Source of the DNA: UBA1444 sp964601085 | GTDB lineage: Bacteria; Bacillota; Negativicutes; UBA1444 | Length of the DNA stretch: 64,000 nt | Assembly: GCA_964601085.1 (NCBI GenBank) | Contig: CAZRLN010000001.1 | Span: 62,001-126,000 of the forward strand | Direction: 5' to 3' | Shown: one piece after another, positions 1 through 8,789 of the stretch | Layout: each line of letters opens with the position of its first letter | How positions within the stretch are numbered: position 1 is the first letter of the stretch | Notes under the pieces: generated by a model | Told to the model about the DNA's origin: nothing | What the model saw: only the letters and a program-made list of their open reading frames with translations | Databases searched by the model: none | Program-made: the position numbers and the translations under genes

Positions 1-1
1 T

Positions 2-1309
2 GGCGGCGTTTTGGGGGCAATGATCATTGCTGCGCTGATCTTCAGCTTTTTGCAACCAACCCAGTATGAAGGAACGGTAAGCCTTCGGGTCCAATACCCG
101 CTGGGGCTGAACGACAGGCTTTCGGCGCTGCCGTCAGACCAAATGATCACGCAGCAGATCATGACCTATGCCGAAATTGCCAAAAGTCGGGCCGTTGTTC
201 AACCGATCATTGAATATCTGTACGCCGATGCCGAGGAAAAGCCGCTCTATGAAGATATGGCCAAACGGATCGATGCCAAACCGGTACGCGGGACCGACAT
301 GCTGGTATTGAGTATCTTGGCCGGAACACCGGCGGAAGCGCAAAAAGCGGCGGATTATCTATTGATGACTTTCAATGCGAAACTTACGGACATTGTCAGA
401 CTCCAGGGGAAAGAGTCGCGGGTATTTATTGGCGGCCGACTGGAAGAAGCCAAGCTGGAATTGGATAAAACGGAACAAGCGTTGGTCGACTTCAAGTCGA
501 AAAACCAGACGGTGTCCATTAGCGACCAAACAAGAACCTTTGTGGAACGCCAGGCAAATTTGCGAAGACTGGCGGTGGACAATCAGTTGGCGTTGGAGAA
601 GGCTTGGGCTCAAGTGAGATCGCCGGCGTTAATTTCCGATACGCCCACGATCACAAATCTGAAAAGTCGTCTTGCCGACCAGGAAGCCGAGCTTGCCGCA
701 TTGTTGAAAAACCATACGGATAAGCATCCCAAGGTGAAAACCTTGCAAGCGGCCATGGGCGAAAACAAGGCGAAACTGAATGAAGAAATGAAACGTGTGG
801 CCCAAGGCGAACTGGCATTGGGACAAACTCAGCGGGCCACGATCGCCAGACTTAGCAGCCAGGAAGAACAGGAGATGGCAGCGCTGCCGGCCAAAGAACA
901 GGGTCTCGCCCGGCTGATGCTCAATTATACGGTGGCGCAGGAACTCTATGTCATGCTGGCCAAGCGGTATGAAGATGCCCGGATCAGTGAAGTGATGCAA
1001 CCGACCAATGTTCAGGTCGTCGATGTCGCCGCAATGCCGGAAAAAACTGCTCGACCTCGCTGGTTGCTGAATTTGGCGATCGCCGGCCTGATTGGTCTGT
1101 TTTCCGGTGTTACCGCCGCGTTTTTCGTCGATTATTTCCGCAAGACGATCGATACGGCGGAGGATGTCAAGAATTATCTTGGACTCCGGGTGATCGGCAG
1201 TATTCCCAGCTATGGCATGCAAAAGGAACCGGAAAAAGCTTGGAGCAACTTTACGCACAGGGTACCGCAAGTGATCAAATCCGCTGAAGCGAAAAGTCAG
1301 GAGGGATGA
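2..1309 (+). CDS. Chain-length determinant (Wzz/polysaccharide co-polymerase), 5' end cut by the window
   Basis: The frame is open to the left edge, so the N-terminal cytoplasmic tip and part of the first membrane helix are missing; what remains starts inside a hydrophobic stretch (GAMIIAALIFSF). A long, charged, coiled-coil-rich periplasmic region follows, then a GNVR-like segment (AQELYVMLAKRYEDARISE), a proline-rich PEKTARPRW and a second helix near residues 350-375. This is the Wzz/Wzc N-terminal layout, a protein that sets polymer length in Wzy-dependent assembly. It carries no kinase domain; that is the next gene, as in the split CapA/CapB type. About 433 residues are visible. Confidence 0.9.
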   Translation, partial: GGVLGAMIIAALIFSFLQPTQYEGTVSLRVQYPLGLNDRLSALPSDQMITQQIMTYAEIAKSRAVVQPIIEYLYADAEEKPLYEDMAKRIDAKPVRGTDMLVLSILAGTPAEAQKAADYLLMTFNAKLTDIVRLQGKESRVFIGGRLEEAKLELDKTEQALVDFKSKNQTVSISDQTRTFVERQANLRRLAVDNQLALEKAWAQVRSPALISDTPTITNLKSRLADQEAELAALLKNHTDKHPKVKTLQAAMGENKAKLNEEMKRVAQGELALGQTQRATIARLSSQEEQEMAALPAKEQGLARLMLNYTVAQELYVMLAKRYEDARISEVMQPTNVQVVDVAAMPEKTARPRWLLNLAIAGLIGLFSGVTAAFFVDYFRKTIDTAEDVKNYLGLRVIGSIPSYGMQKEPEKAWSNFTHRVPQVIKSAEAKSQEG

Positions 1310-1311
1310 TC

Positions 1312-1986
1312 GTGGGAAAACAAACTCGATATATCATCCGGGATCGGGAACAGTCGGCGGTTGCCGAATCTTTCCGGGTGCTGAGTTCGACACTGCAGGA
1401 GACGCAGGCGGAAACCGGCGCTAAAACTATCTTGTTTTCGACCGTTACGACCGGTGAAGGCGATTCGATGGCAGCTGTCAACACTGCTGCATCCTTGGCA
1501 TATGCCGGCAAAAAAGTAATTTTGGTGGATTGTGATATGCGACGCCCGGTATTGCACGAAATCTTCCACGTCGATGTTTTTGGCTTGACCAACGTTATCA
1601 TCCAGGACAGGGAAGTGGCGGAAATGCTGCAAGACACGGATATCGCCGGACTTAAAGTCTTGTCCAGCGGATCGGTTCCGGTGGGGCCCGTGGAATTGCT
1701 TTCCAATCCCAAACTGCGGGAGGTTCTGGAAACATTGAAGACGATGGCCGATTATGTATGTATTGTTTGTGCCCCGCTGATCATCCGTTCTTCCAACATA
1801 CTCTCCGATGCCTGCATTGTGGCGTCCAAAGTCGATGGGGTAATTTTGGTCATCGACAGCCGGTCCGTGAAAACGCAGACTGCGAAGAAAGCGGTGGAGT
1901 TGTTGAACGGCGCCAGGGCAAAGGTGATCGGGACGGTGCTGAACGATGTGAAAGCGGCAGACGAGTTCATGTATTTTGCCTCTTAG
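1312..1986 (+). CDS. CpsD/CapB-type tyrosine-kinase homologue with degenerate catalytic motifs
   Basis: The fold of bacterial tyrosine kinases that partner Wzz-type proteins is clear: N-terminal ESFRVLSSTLQ, a P-loop region and Walker A' (VILVDCDMRRP). The key residues are not. The P-loop reads TTGEGDSM where the family has GEGKS/T, so the lysine is Asp (codon near 1462) and the following Thr is Met. In Walker B the expected Asp (DYxIIDxPP) is Val in DYVCIVCAP. The usual C-terminal tyrosine cluster is absent; only one Tyr sits near the end. It is probably a non-catalytic regulator of the co-polymerase. GTG 1312 is preferred to ATG 1306 because AGGAGG ends 7 nt before the GTG and abuts the ATG. 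Confidence 0.85.
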   Translation: MGKQTRYIIRDREQSAVAESFRVLSSTLQETQAETGAKTILFSTVTTGEGDSMAAVNTAASLAYAGKKVILVDCDMRRPVLHEIFHVDVFGLTNVIIQDREVAEMLQDTDIAGLKVLSSGSVPVGPVELLSNPKLREVLETLKTMADYVCIVCAPLIIRSSNILSDACIVASKVDGVILVIDSRSVKTQTAKKAVELLNGARAKVIGTVLNDVKAADEFMYFAS

Positions 1987-2004
1987 AGGATACCTGGCGA
2001 CCAG

Positions 2005-3918
2005 ATGAGAAAAGGCAGGCGAATTCAGGTGCGACAAAAAATAAACCGCTTATGCCTGATGGTTGCTGATGCAGCGGTTTTTGCCGTCAGCCCCTTCATA
2101 GCATTATATCTGCGAGTAGACGACATAGCCGGAAGCGTATATTTGGATAAAATCATCCATTATCTGCCGGTGCTTCTGGCGGTCCACTTTCTTGCCTTTT
2201 TTGCCCTCCAACTGTACCGTCGGGTATGGAAATACGCCGGTATCCATGAATTGCTGTCGATTGTCGGGGCGGCGACGCTGGCGCAATTGTCGTTGTACCT
2301 TCTGGCCCAGGCGGGCGGGATTGGTTTGCCGCGAAGCCTCTATATTCTCTGCGGGTTGTTGGAAGTTGCAATGATTGGCGGAATTCGGCTGTCGGTAAGA
2401 ATTGCATCGAACAAATGCCTCGAATTTCTTGGCCGCCCCGAAAAAATTCTGATATTTGGCGCCGGTGATGTGGGATCTTGGATTGTAAAGGAAATCCGTG
2501 CCCATTATGGCGCCAACAAGAAAATTGTTGGATTCATCGATGATGACCCGAAGAAATTGGGTTGCATACTGAATGGCGTAAAAGTGCTGGGCGGGCGTTA
2601 TGAAATTGAAAAAATTGTCACGCAGCATGGAATCGATGAAATCATTGTCGCCATCCCATCCGCCCGCAGCATGCTAGTTCGGGAAATTGTTAAAATGTGC
2701 CGTAGTACGAAAAGTAAAGTCAAAATTGTCCCCGCACTTCATGAGGTCATTGACGGATTGGTTACAATTCGCCAGTTGCGGGATGTCAATCTGGAAGATT
2801 TGTTGCACCGGGAACCGATCAAACTGGACATTGCCCTGATGCGAACGCAATTTCGGCAAAAACGAGTGCTGATCACCGGCGCCGGTGGCTCCATCGGATC
2901 GGAGATTTCCCGCCAGGTAGCCAAGATGTTACCGGCTAAGCTGTATTTGTTGGGCAAGAGTGAAAACAATATTTTTGAAATTGAACGCGAATTGCAAAGG
3001 TTGTATCCACACCTGGAAATGGAGCCGATTATTGCGGATGTTCGTGATGAAAAGCGCATCCGCAGCATATTCGCCGAACGACGTCCGGAAATCATCTTTC
3101 ACGCCGCCGCGCACAAACATGTTCCCCTGATGGAGAGCCAACCGGTAGAGGCGGTTCAGAATAATATTTTCGGGACGATGACTGTCGCCAGAGCCGCAAT
3201 GGCCGTGGAAGCAGAATGTTTTGTCATGGTGTCCACGGACAAAGCCATTAATCCTTCCAGTGTCATGGGGGTAACCAAGCGAGTGGCGGAGATGGTCATT
3301 TGTTCCATGAACGGGAAGAGCGCCACAAGATTCGCCGCGGTACGCTTCGGCAATGTGCTGGGCAGCAGGGGCAGCGTGGTTCAACTGTTTCGCAAACAAA
3401 TCGCCCAAGGCGAGGCCATCACGATCACTCACCCCGACATGTGCCGCTACTTCATGACGATTCCGGAAGCTTCGCAACTGGTGCTCCAGGCCGGCGCCAT
3501 GGCGAAGGGCGGCGAAGTGTTTGTCCTCGACATGGGGGAACCGATCAAGATTGTGGATTTGGCTTGCCACTTGATTGAGCTGACCGGTTTGGTTCCCCAC
3601 AAGGACATAAAAATTGAATATACAGGCTTACGTCCCGGCGAAAAACTGTTTGAAGAGTTGTTGACGGCGGAAGAGGGCAGCTCGGCAACAAAACATGAAA
3701 AAATATTTGTGACTAATTTGAAAAAAGTGGATGAAGAAAAGTTGTATGAAAGCCTGACGGTTTTGAGAAATATCGAGGATTCGGATAAAATCGTCAACCT
3801 TCTGGCAAAATTGGTTCCCACGTACCAAGGTTCCAGGGTACGGCGGCTGCGCCTGATCGAAGGCAAAGAAGCGCTGACGACGGTTGATGGGAAAATGGTT
3901 CCCGAGGAGGCGCTTTGA
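2005..3918 (+). CDS. pglF: Membrane nucleotide-sugar 4,6-dehydratase (PglF/CapD/WbpM family)
   Basis: 637 residues: four N-terminal membrane helices (about 10-130), a first Rossmann domain (GAGDVGSWIVKEI, ~148) and a second extended-SDR domain (ITGAGGSIGSEISRQ, ~290). The SDR tyrosine is replaced by Met in SSVMGVTKR, the signature of this dehydratase family, and VSTDKAINP precedes it. These enzymes convert UDP-GlcNAc to UDP-2-acetamido-2,6-dideoxy-hexos-4-ulose, first step to bacillosamine or QuiNAc-type sugars. A DegT aminotransferase (18819) and PglD-like acetyltransferase (21580) further on would complete UDP-diacetylbacillosamine. GTG 2029 is an alternative start. Confidence 0.93.
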   Translation: MRKGRRIQVRQKINRLCLMVADAAVFAVSPFIALYLRVDDIAGSVYLDKIIHYLPVLLAVHFLAFFALQLYRRVWKYAGIHELLSIVGAATLAQLSLYLLAQAGGIGLPRSLYILCGLLEVAMIGGIRLSVRIASNKCLEFLGRPEKILIFGAGDVGSWIVKEIRAHYGANKKIVGFIDDDPKKLGCILNGVKVLGGRYEIEKIVTQHGIDEIIVAIPSARSMLVREIVKMCRSTKSKVKIVPALHEVIDGLVTIRQLRDVNLEDLLHREPIKLDIALMRTQFRQKRVLITGAGGSIGSEISRQVAKMLPAKLYLLGKSENNIFEIERELQRLYPHLEMEPIIADVRDEKRIRSIFAERRPEIIFHAAAHKHVPLMESQPVEAVQNNIFGTMTVARAAMAVEAECFVMVSTDKAINPSSVMGVTKRVAEMVICSMNGKSATRFAAVRFGNVLGSRGSVVQLFRKQIAQGEAITITHPDMCRYFMTIPEASQLVLQAGAMAKGGEVFVLDMGEPIKIVDLACHLIELTGLVPHKDIKIEYTGLRPGEKLFEELLTAEEGSSATKHEKIFVTNLKKVDEEKLYESLTVLRNIEDSDKIVNLLAKLVPTYQGSRVRRLRLIEGKEALTTVDGKMVPEEAL

Positions 3919-5228
3919 ACAACGACAGGAGTGTTGCGGACATCAGGGGTCGGCTTATTTCCGGCATCAAATGGACGGCGGTAGTAGCGGTTGTGGTGTC
4001 GGCAAGTCATTTGGCTTCTTCGGTAATCGCGGCAAGACTGTTGGGGTTGGAGGAGTTTGGCAAGTTTTCGATTATTCGGAGTACGGCGATTATGATGGCC
4101 AACATTGCGGCAATGGGAATCGGTGTAGCCGCGACAAAATATGTGGCCGAACTTCGCAACACGACTCCGGAACGACTGGGTAGAATCTTGGGACTGTGCT
4201 CCTCCATCACCATCGTGACCAGCGGATTGTTCGCACTGGCGCTGTTGCTGCTGGCGGAGGAGATTGCCACCACCAGCTTCAATTCGGGACAATTGGCCGG
4301 ACAGTTGCGGATTTCCTCCATCTATATCTTCTTTGTCACACTGAATGAATATCAGAATGGTGTGTTGGCGGGGTTTGAATCCTTCGCGAAGCTGGCCCGA
4401 ATCAATGCCATCCAGGCGGTGGGCAGCCTGTTGCTGATATCCGTGCTCGCCTTTTTGTGGGGGTTGACGGGCGCCGCGTGGGCGCTGGGCCTGTCCGGAG
4501 TGCTGAACTGGTACCTGAATCGGTTGGAAATTCGAAAACAACTGGCGAAATATCAGATCGCCGCGACATATCAGGGGATTTTTCAGGAGAAGGCCGTGCT
4601 GACAAATTTCGCGCTGCCGGTGGCTTTTTCCGGAATGATCGGGGCGGTGACAGTATGGGGTTGCAATGCTTTTTTGGTCCGACAGCCGGAAGGAATGGCG
4701 CAAATGGCCATATTTACGGCAGCAGGGTCTTTCCGGTCGCTCGTTATGTTTGTACCTGGAATGGTGATCCGCGTTGCAACTCCCATTTTGTGCAACCTGG
4801 TCGGCGAAAAAAATTATTTGGCATCATCGCGAGTTTTTAAGATCAATGTCCTGATTTCGGCTCTTGCCTCCTCCTGTGTTGCAGGCGTAATTATTTGGAT
4901 GGCTCCGGAACTGTTGGCGCTGTTTGGGAAAAAATTCGTCATCGGCTCAGAAGTTGCAATAGTAGTTGCGCTAGTGTCAGTCATTGAAGTAATGGCCAGT
5001 ACGTTGTATCAGCCTTTACTGGCTCATGGAAGAATCTGGTGGCAAGTCCAAGTGATCGTTTGCTGGAGCATCACTTTATTATTCGTAACCTTCTTGACTG
5101 CCGGCGATTATGGCGCTCTTGGATTGGCTGGTTCATATATGGCGGCGCATTTGGTTTCACTGAGCCTGTATGTATTCATGGGGCATCAGATCCGAAAAAT
5201 AGCAAAACCGGATTTGGTTAGGATTTGA
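3915..5228 (+). CDS. wzx: Polysaccharide flippase (Wzx, MOP superfamily)
   Basis: 437 residues with about 12-14 hydrophobic segments and an N-terminal IKWTAVVAVVVSASHLASSVIAARLLGLEEFGKF, shortened here in meaning to the typical start of lipid-linked oligosaccharide flippases. It would move undecaprenyl-linked repeat units across the inner membrane. TTG start overlaps the previous stop by 4 nt (TTGA), with GAGGAGG just upstream, so translation is coupled. Its place between dehydratase and glycosyltransferases fits a Wzx/Wzy locus. Confidence 0.88.
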   Translation: MNNDRSVADIRGRLISGIKWTAVVAVVVSASHLASSVIAARLLGLEEFGKFSIIRSTAIMMANIAAMGIGVAATKYVAELRNTTPERLGRILGLCSSITIVTSGLFALALLLLAEEIATTSFNSGQLAGQLRISSIYIFFVTLNEYQNGVLAGFESFAKLARINAIQAVGSLLLISVLAFLWGLTGAAWALGLSGVLNWYLNRLEIRKQLAKYQIAATYQGIFQEKAVLTNFALPVAFSGMIGAVTVWGCNAFLVRQPEGMAQMAIFTAAGSFRSLVMFVPGMVIRVATPILCNLVGEKNYLASSRVFKINVLISALASSCVAGVIIWMAPELLALFGKKFVIGSEVAIVVALVSVIEVMASTLYQPLLAHGRIWWQVQVIVCWSITLLFVTFLTAGDYGALGLAGSYMAAHLVSLSLYVFMGHQIRKIAKPDLVRI

Positions 5229-5251
5229 CATGACAGGGGAGGCAATTTTAT

Positions 5252-6256
5252 ATGGAATCTGAAGGAGTGGGCATCCCCTTTTTCAGCATCGTGATACCAG
5301 CCTATAACCGGGAAAAAGAAATTGTCCGGGCGATCGATAGTTGTCTCAATCAATCTTTTCACGAGATTGAAGTGGTAGTGGTGGATGATGCATCTACTGA
5401 CCATACGGCGGAAGTTGTTGCGGCAATGGACGATCCGCGGGTGAGACTGATTCGTCATACTATCAATCGCAATGTATGCCCAGCTCGGAATACCGGGAGC
5501 GATCACAGTCGAGGCGAATGGGTGGTTTTTCTGGACAGTGACGACATCCTGACGCCAGGCGCTCTCCAAATGATGTGGAAATACGCGCGGGTTTGTCCTG
5601 ATGAAATTGCCCAGTTGGGTTTCCAATTTGACCGCGAAGATGGCAGGGTATCGCCGGAACCGATTCCCCAGGAGTGCCTGTTGGACTATACCGGGTTTAT
5701 CAGACTTTGTGAAGACTTGGTTCTTACGGATTGGGTGCAATGTACCCGACGATTCACATTTGACTTCGTCAGGTTTCCTGAAAGTCGAGCATATGAAAGC
5801 CCTTATCTTCTAGACTTTACGCAAAAATATAAAATTCATCTGATTCCTGAAATTGCTGGATACAAATTTTTGGATAGTCCTAACAGGATTACATTGAATG
5901 TTGGCAGCGATGTTGTCTTGAAAATTTCCCGGGTTGCTCCCGATCACTTAGCGGCAACTGATTATATTTTGAAGCGACATGGTAAAATGCTCAAAATCCA
6001 TTCGCCAAGACGATATCGCCTTTTCCGAAAAATGCAGCTTTTGGCCTGTTTCCTTGCAGGCTGGCGCTGGCGGGGAAGCCACCTGGGAATGAGCTATCTG
6101 CTGTCCTACCCCGGAGATGTCAGCGGGTGGGCGATAACCATGGCTGGACTTGCGGGACCGCAGACACTGACCAAAATTCGGCTGATGAAGCAACAACTGG
6201 CCAATTTGGCGGCAAAATATAGTTTGCGCTCAAAGACAACTGGAGGGGGAGCATAA
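5252..6256 (+). CDS. Family 2 glycosyltransferase
   Basis: 334 residues. The GT-A start FFSIVIPAYNREKEIVRAI, the nucleotide-binding VVVVDDASTDHTAEVV and the metal-binding DSDD (VVFLDSDDILTPGA, ~95) are intact. It would add one sugar to the lipid-linked repeat unit on the cytoplasmic face. The C-terminal half (residues ~150-330) is not typical of small GT2 enzymes and has no motif I recognise. The acceptor and donor cannot be read from sequence. Confidence 0.88.
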   Translation: MESEGVGIPFFSIVIPAYNREKEIVRAIDSCLNQSFHEIEVVVVDDASTDHTAEVVAAMDDPRVRLIRHTINRNVCPARNTGSDHSRGEWVVFLDSDDILTPGALQMMWKYARVCPDEIAQLGFQFDREDGRVSPEPIPQECLLDYTGFIRLCEDLVLTDWVQCTRRFTFDFVRFPESRAYESPYLLDFTQKYKIHLIPEIAGYKFLDSPNRITLNVGSDVVLKISRVAPDHLAATDYILKRHGKMLKIHSPRRYRLFRKMQLLACFLAGWRWRGSHLGMSYLLSYPGDVSGWAITMAGLAGPQTLTKIRLMKQQLANLAAKYSLRSKTTGGGA

Positions 6257-6257
6257 C

Positions 6258-7526
6258 ATGAAAACGATGGAAGCCACCTTTGGCGCCTATCCACAAGTGA
6301 ACGCCCAAGAGGGATTCGGATTTCACAAACTCTTTATGACCGCCTTGGCCGCCGGCTTAATGGGAGTGCTTTCTTCGTCCGCATTGTTCCCGCCTTCGTC
6401 GCCGCCGTTTTTCCGATTGCCGGCGGCTGCGGCGATTGTGGCGCTGATGTTTTTGTTGTCGGGCTTGCGGATTGGTAAATTTTCGACGGGACGGCTGCTG
6501 GCATTGGCCTGTTGGACTGGTTTCGCCCTGACATCCGTGATTTCCGCACTGCTTCACCGGGATTCCCTGTTGCCGGAAGTGTGGCAAGCCATTGGCGTGC
6601 CGCTCATCTTGTTCACGCTGTTTCCCCGGAGCGTCAGCCGGTTTGGCGATAAAATCGTCCTGTTTGCCATCATTCTGGCCTTTGCGCCCTATATTATCGT
6701 TTCCATCATTAAGGTGCCATTCTTTACCCCATATAACGGAGTGTTTTTGAACGCCAACATGTTCGGAATGATTGTTTCAACGATGTCGGCGGCAATTCTC
6801 GCGCTGTTGCGGGGTTCTTTGGATCAACGGGAATTTTCGCTGGCGAATTTGCTATGGCAGGCAATGCTGTTGGGGATATTGGCCGGATCGTTGGTGCTGA
6901 TTTTTTTAAGCGGATCCCGAACGAGTCTGGTGACGTTCAGCATCATGTGTCTGATCTTTTTCGCCTCCCTGTTTGTGAATATGTCGCGCAACCGTTACAT
7001 GATCGCGATGTCGATCGCCGGGATTTTCGGCATTCTCCTGTATATTCTGGGAAGCGTTGCCATGAATGCTTCGGCGACCGGTTTCGTCGAATACTTGACC
7101 AACAAATTCCTCACCAAAATTGCCCAGGACGATACGACCGGCGGACGTTTATACATATGGAGACTGGTACTGACCCACGCGCAGCTGATGGGATTGGGCA
7201 GCAACATATTAGGCGAACAGCCGGCCCACAATACCTACATGATGATTTTGGCGACAAAAGGTCCGATCGCCATGGCGTTTATGATGGCGCTTCATTTGAC
7301 AACCCTGGCGATGGCTTGGCGGCGAGTCGCGGTTGCGATCAAATATGATGGCTATTCCATCGGGCCATTGCTGATTGTCGTGAACTATCTGGTGATGGGA
7401 CTGACCGAGAACGTATTTGGATCGCTGGGAAACGGCATCAACATTTCCTTTCTTCTAGCGGCCGGAATCCTTATTAATCAAGGTCAATACCTGCGGCTGG
7501 GGCATCCTCGGCAAGGGATGCGCTAG
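6258..7526 (+). CDS. wzy: O-antigen ligase/polymerase-like membrane protein (probable Wzy)
   Basis: 422 residues, almost wholly hydrophobic, 10-12 membrane helices, with the conserved Wzy_C-type pieces: NANMFGMIVS before the large loop, FLSGSRTSLVTF, then TGGRLYIWRLVLTHAQLMGLGSN and AHNTYMMILATKGPIAM. This is the O-antigen ligase/polymerase superfamily. As the only member in the locus next to Wzx and Wzz-like proteins, it is most likely the polymerase. A ligase role cannot be excluded in an outer-membrane Firmicute. Confidence 0.8.
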   Translation: MKTMEATFGAYPQVNAQEGFGFHKLFMTALAAGLMGVLSSSALFPPSSPPFFRLPAAAAIVALMFLLSGLRIGKFSTGRLLALACWTGFALTSVISALLHRDSLLPEVWQAIGVPLILFTLFPRSVSRFGDKIVLFAIILAFAPYIIVSIIKVPFFTPYNGVFLNANMFGMIVSTMSAAILALLRGSLDQREFSLANLLWQAMLLGILAGSLVLIFLSGSRTSLVTFSIMCLIFFASLFVNMSRNRYMIAMSIAGIFGILLYILGSVAMNASATGFVEYLTNKFLTKIAQDDTTGGRLYIWRLVLTHAQLMGLGSNILGEQPAHNTYMMILATKGPIAMAFMMALHLTTLAMAWRRVAVAIKYDGYSIGPLLIVVNYLVMGLTENVFGSLGNGINISFLLAAGILINQGQYLRLGHPRQGMR

Positions 7527-7528
7527 AA

Positions 7529-8749
7529 ATGAAAGCGATGTTTGTACACGAACACAAGTTTGTTCGCGACGAAACCGGTAATTACTATTCTTCCGGACAA
7601 TTTCCCTATCGGATTTGGCAACGGTATCTGGAGAATTTTGACGAATTGGTGGTCGTAGGCCGATTAAGGCCATTGCGGTCCGGGGAAAACTATCAATCCA
7701 TGGATTTGTCGAGCGGTCCGAACGTAAGCTTCATGGAAGCGCCTTCACTCAGCGATCCTTGTTCCATGATTTTTCGACGGCAGGAAGCAGCGGACAGAAT
7801 CCGGAAAGCAATGCAAACCTGTGACGCCGTTATTATCCGAACCAGCGCCATGGGGCAACTTGCGGCTGAAATCGCCATGCAACTAAAGAAACCATGGGCG
7901 GTGGAAGTCGTGGGGTGCGCGTTCGATTCGCTATGGAATTATGGCAACTGGCAGGGAAAGTTATATGCGCCATTTGCGGCCACCATGAACCGAAGAATGA
8001 TCGGCAAGGCCCCTTTCGCGATCTACGTGACGCAAAGATTTCTGCAAAACCGCTATCCCTGTCCCGGTTATTCCGTCGGCTGTTCGGATGTGCAACTGGA
8101 AAAACGGGATGAGAAGATATTGATCAATCGGCTCAAGAGAATAGAAGGTAATGGCCCGGTTTTCAAAATTGGCCTGATTGGATCCCTCGTACATTCCCAC
8201 AAGGGAATCGATACTGCGCTGCGGGCTTTGAAAAGGAGCAGGGAAAAACTGCCGCCGTTTGAATTCAGGATTCTTGGCGCTGGCGATCCCAAACGCTGGC
8301 AAACACTGGCCGAAGAGTGCGGAGTCGGTTCACAAACTGCATTTTGCGGTACGTTGGCCAACGGCGCAGCCGTAAGTCATTGGTTGGATGAAATCGACCT
8401 GTATATTCAGCCCAGCCGGGTCGAAGGCTTGCCCAGGGCGCTGGTGGAAGCGATGAGCAGGGGTTGCCCGGCATTGGGGTCGAATGTTGGCGGAATTCCT
8501 GAACTTCTGGATTCGCAGTGCCTTCACAAACCGGATGACGTCAATGGCTTGGCCCGGCTGTTGCTCACTGCCATTGGCAATAGAGAATGGCGGGTTGAGC
8601 AAGCCCAAAAGAACTTTTTACACGCCGGGGAATATGATGGCGAGGTGCTGGGCGAAATTAGACGGAATTTTTGGCGGAAGTTCGTCAACTATTGCCAAAG
8701 GGTTTCGGGTCCGGATTCCAACAAAGTATACCGCGATTGCATCGTTTGA
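7529..8749 (+). CDS. Family 4 (GT-B) glycosyltransferase
   Basis: 406 residues. The C-terminal half has the GT4 core: KIGLIGSLVHSHKGIDTALRAL, the loop before YIQPSRVEGLPRALVEAMSRGCPALGSNVGGIPELL (the E-x7-E motif region). It is followed 40 nt later by the beta-helix gene. It transfers one sugar of the repeat unit from an activated nucleotide donor. Starts 2 nt after the previous stop. Confidence 0.87.
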   Translation: MKAMFVHEHKFVRDETGNYYSSGQFPYRIWQRYLENFDELVVVGRLRPLRSGENYQSMDLSSGPNVSFMEAPSLSDPCSMIFRRQEAADRIRKAMQTCDAVIIRTSAMGQLAAEIAMQLKKPWAVEVVGCAFDSLWNYGNWQGKLYAPFAATMNRRMIGKAPFAIYVTQRFLQNRYPCPGYSVGCSDVQLEKRDEKILINRLKRIEGNGPVFKIGLIGSLVHSHKGIDTALRALKRSREKLPPFEFRILGAGDPKRWQTLAEECGVGSQTAFCGTLANGAAVSHWLDEIDLYIQPSRVEGLPRALVEAMSRGCPALGSNVGGIPELLDSQCLHKPDDVNGLARLLLTAIGNREWRVEQAQKNFLHAGEYDGEVLGEIRRNFWRKFVNYCQRVSGPDSNKVYRDCIV

Positions 8750-8789
8750 CCAGAATTTCGGAACGCAGGCGAGCTTGGAGGATGAAGCC

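Noticed and set aside
629..1270. Minus-strand frame opposite the chain-length gene
   Set aside because: Low-complexity His/Arg/Phe composition and no ribosome site; the + strand is clearly coding.
3447..4703. Long minus-strand open frame (418 codons) across the dehydratase and flippase genes
   Set aside because: The opposite frame has two clear conserved genes. The minus translation is Gln/His/Arg-rich without motifs, as expected for a shadow.
8484..8789. N-terminal extension of the beta-helix protein inside the glycosyltransferase gene
   Set aside because: The extension is out of frame with a conserved GT4 C-terminus. GTG 8790 has a good ribosome site and leads directly into the membrane anchor.
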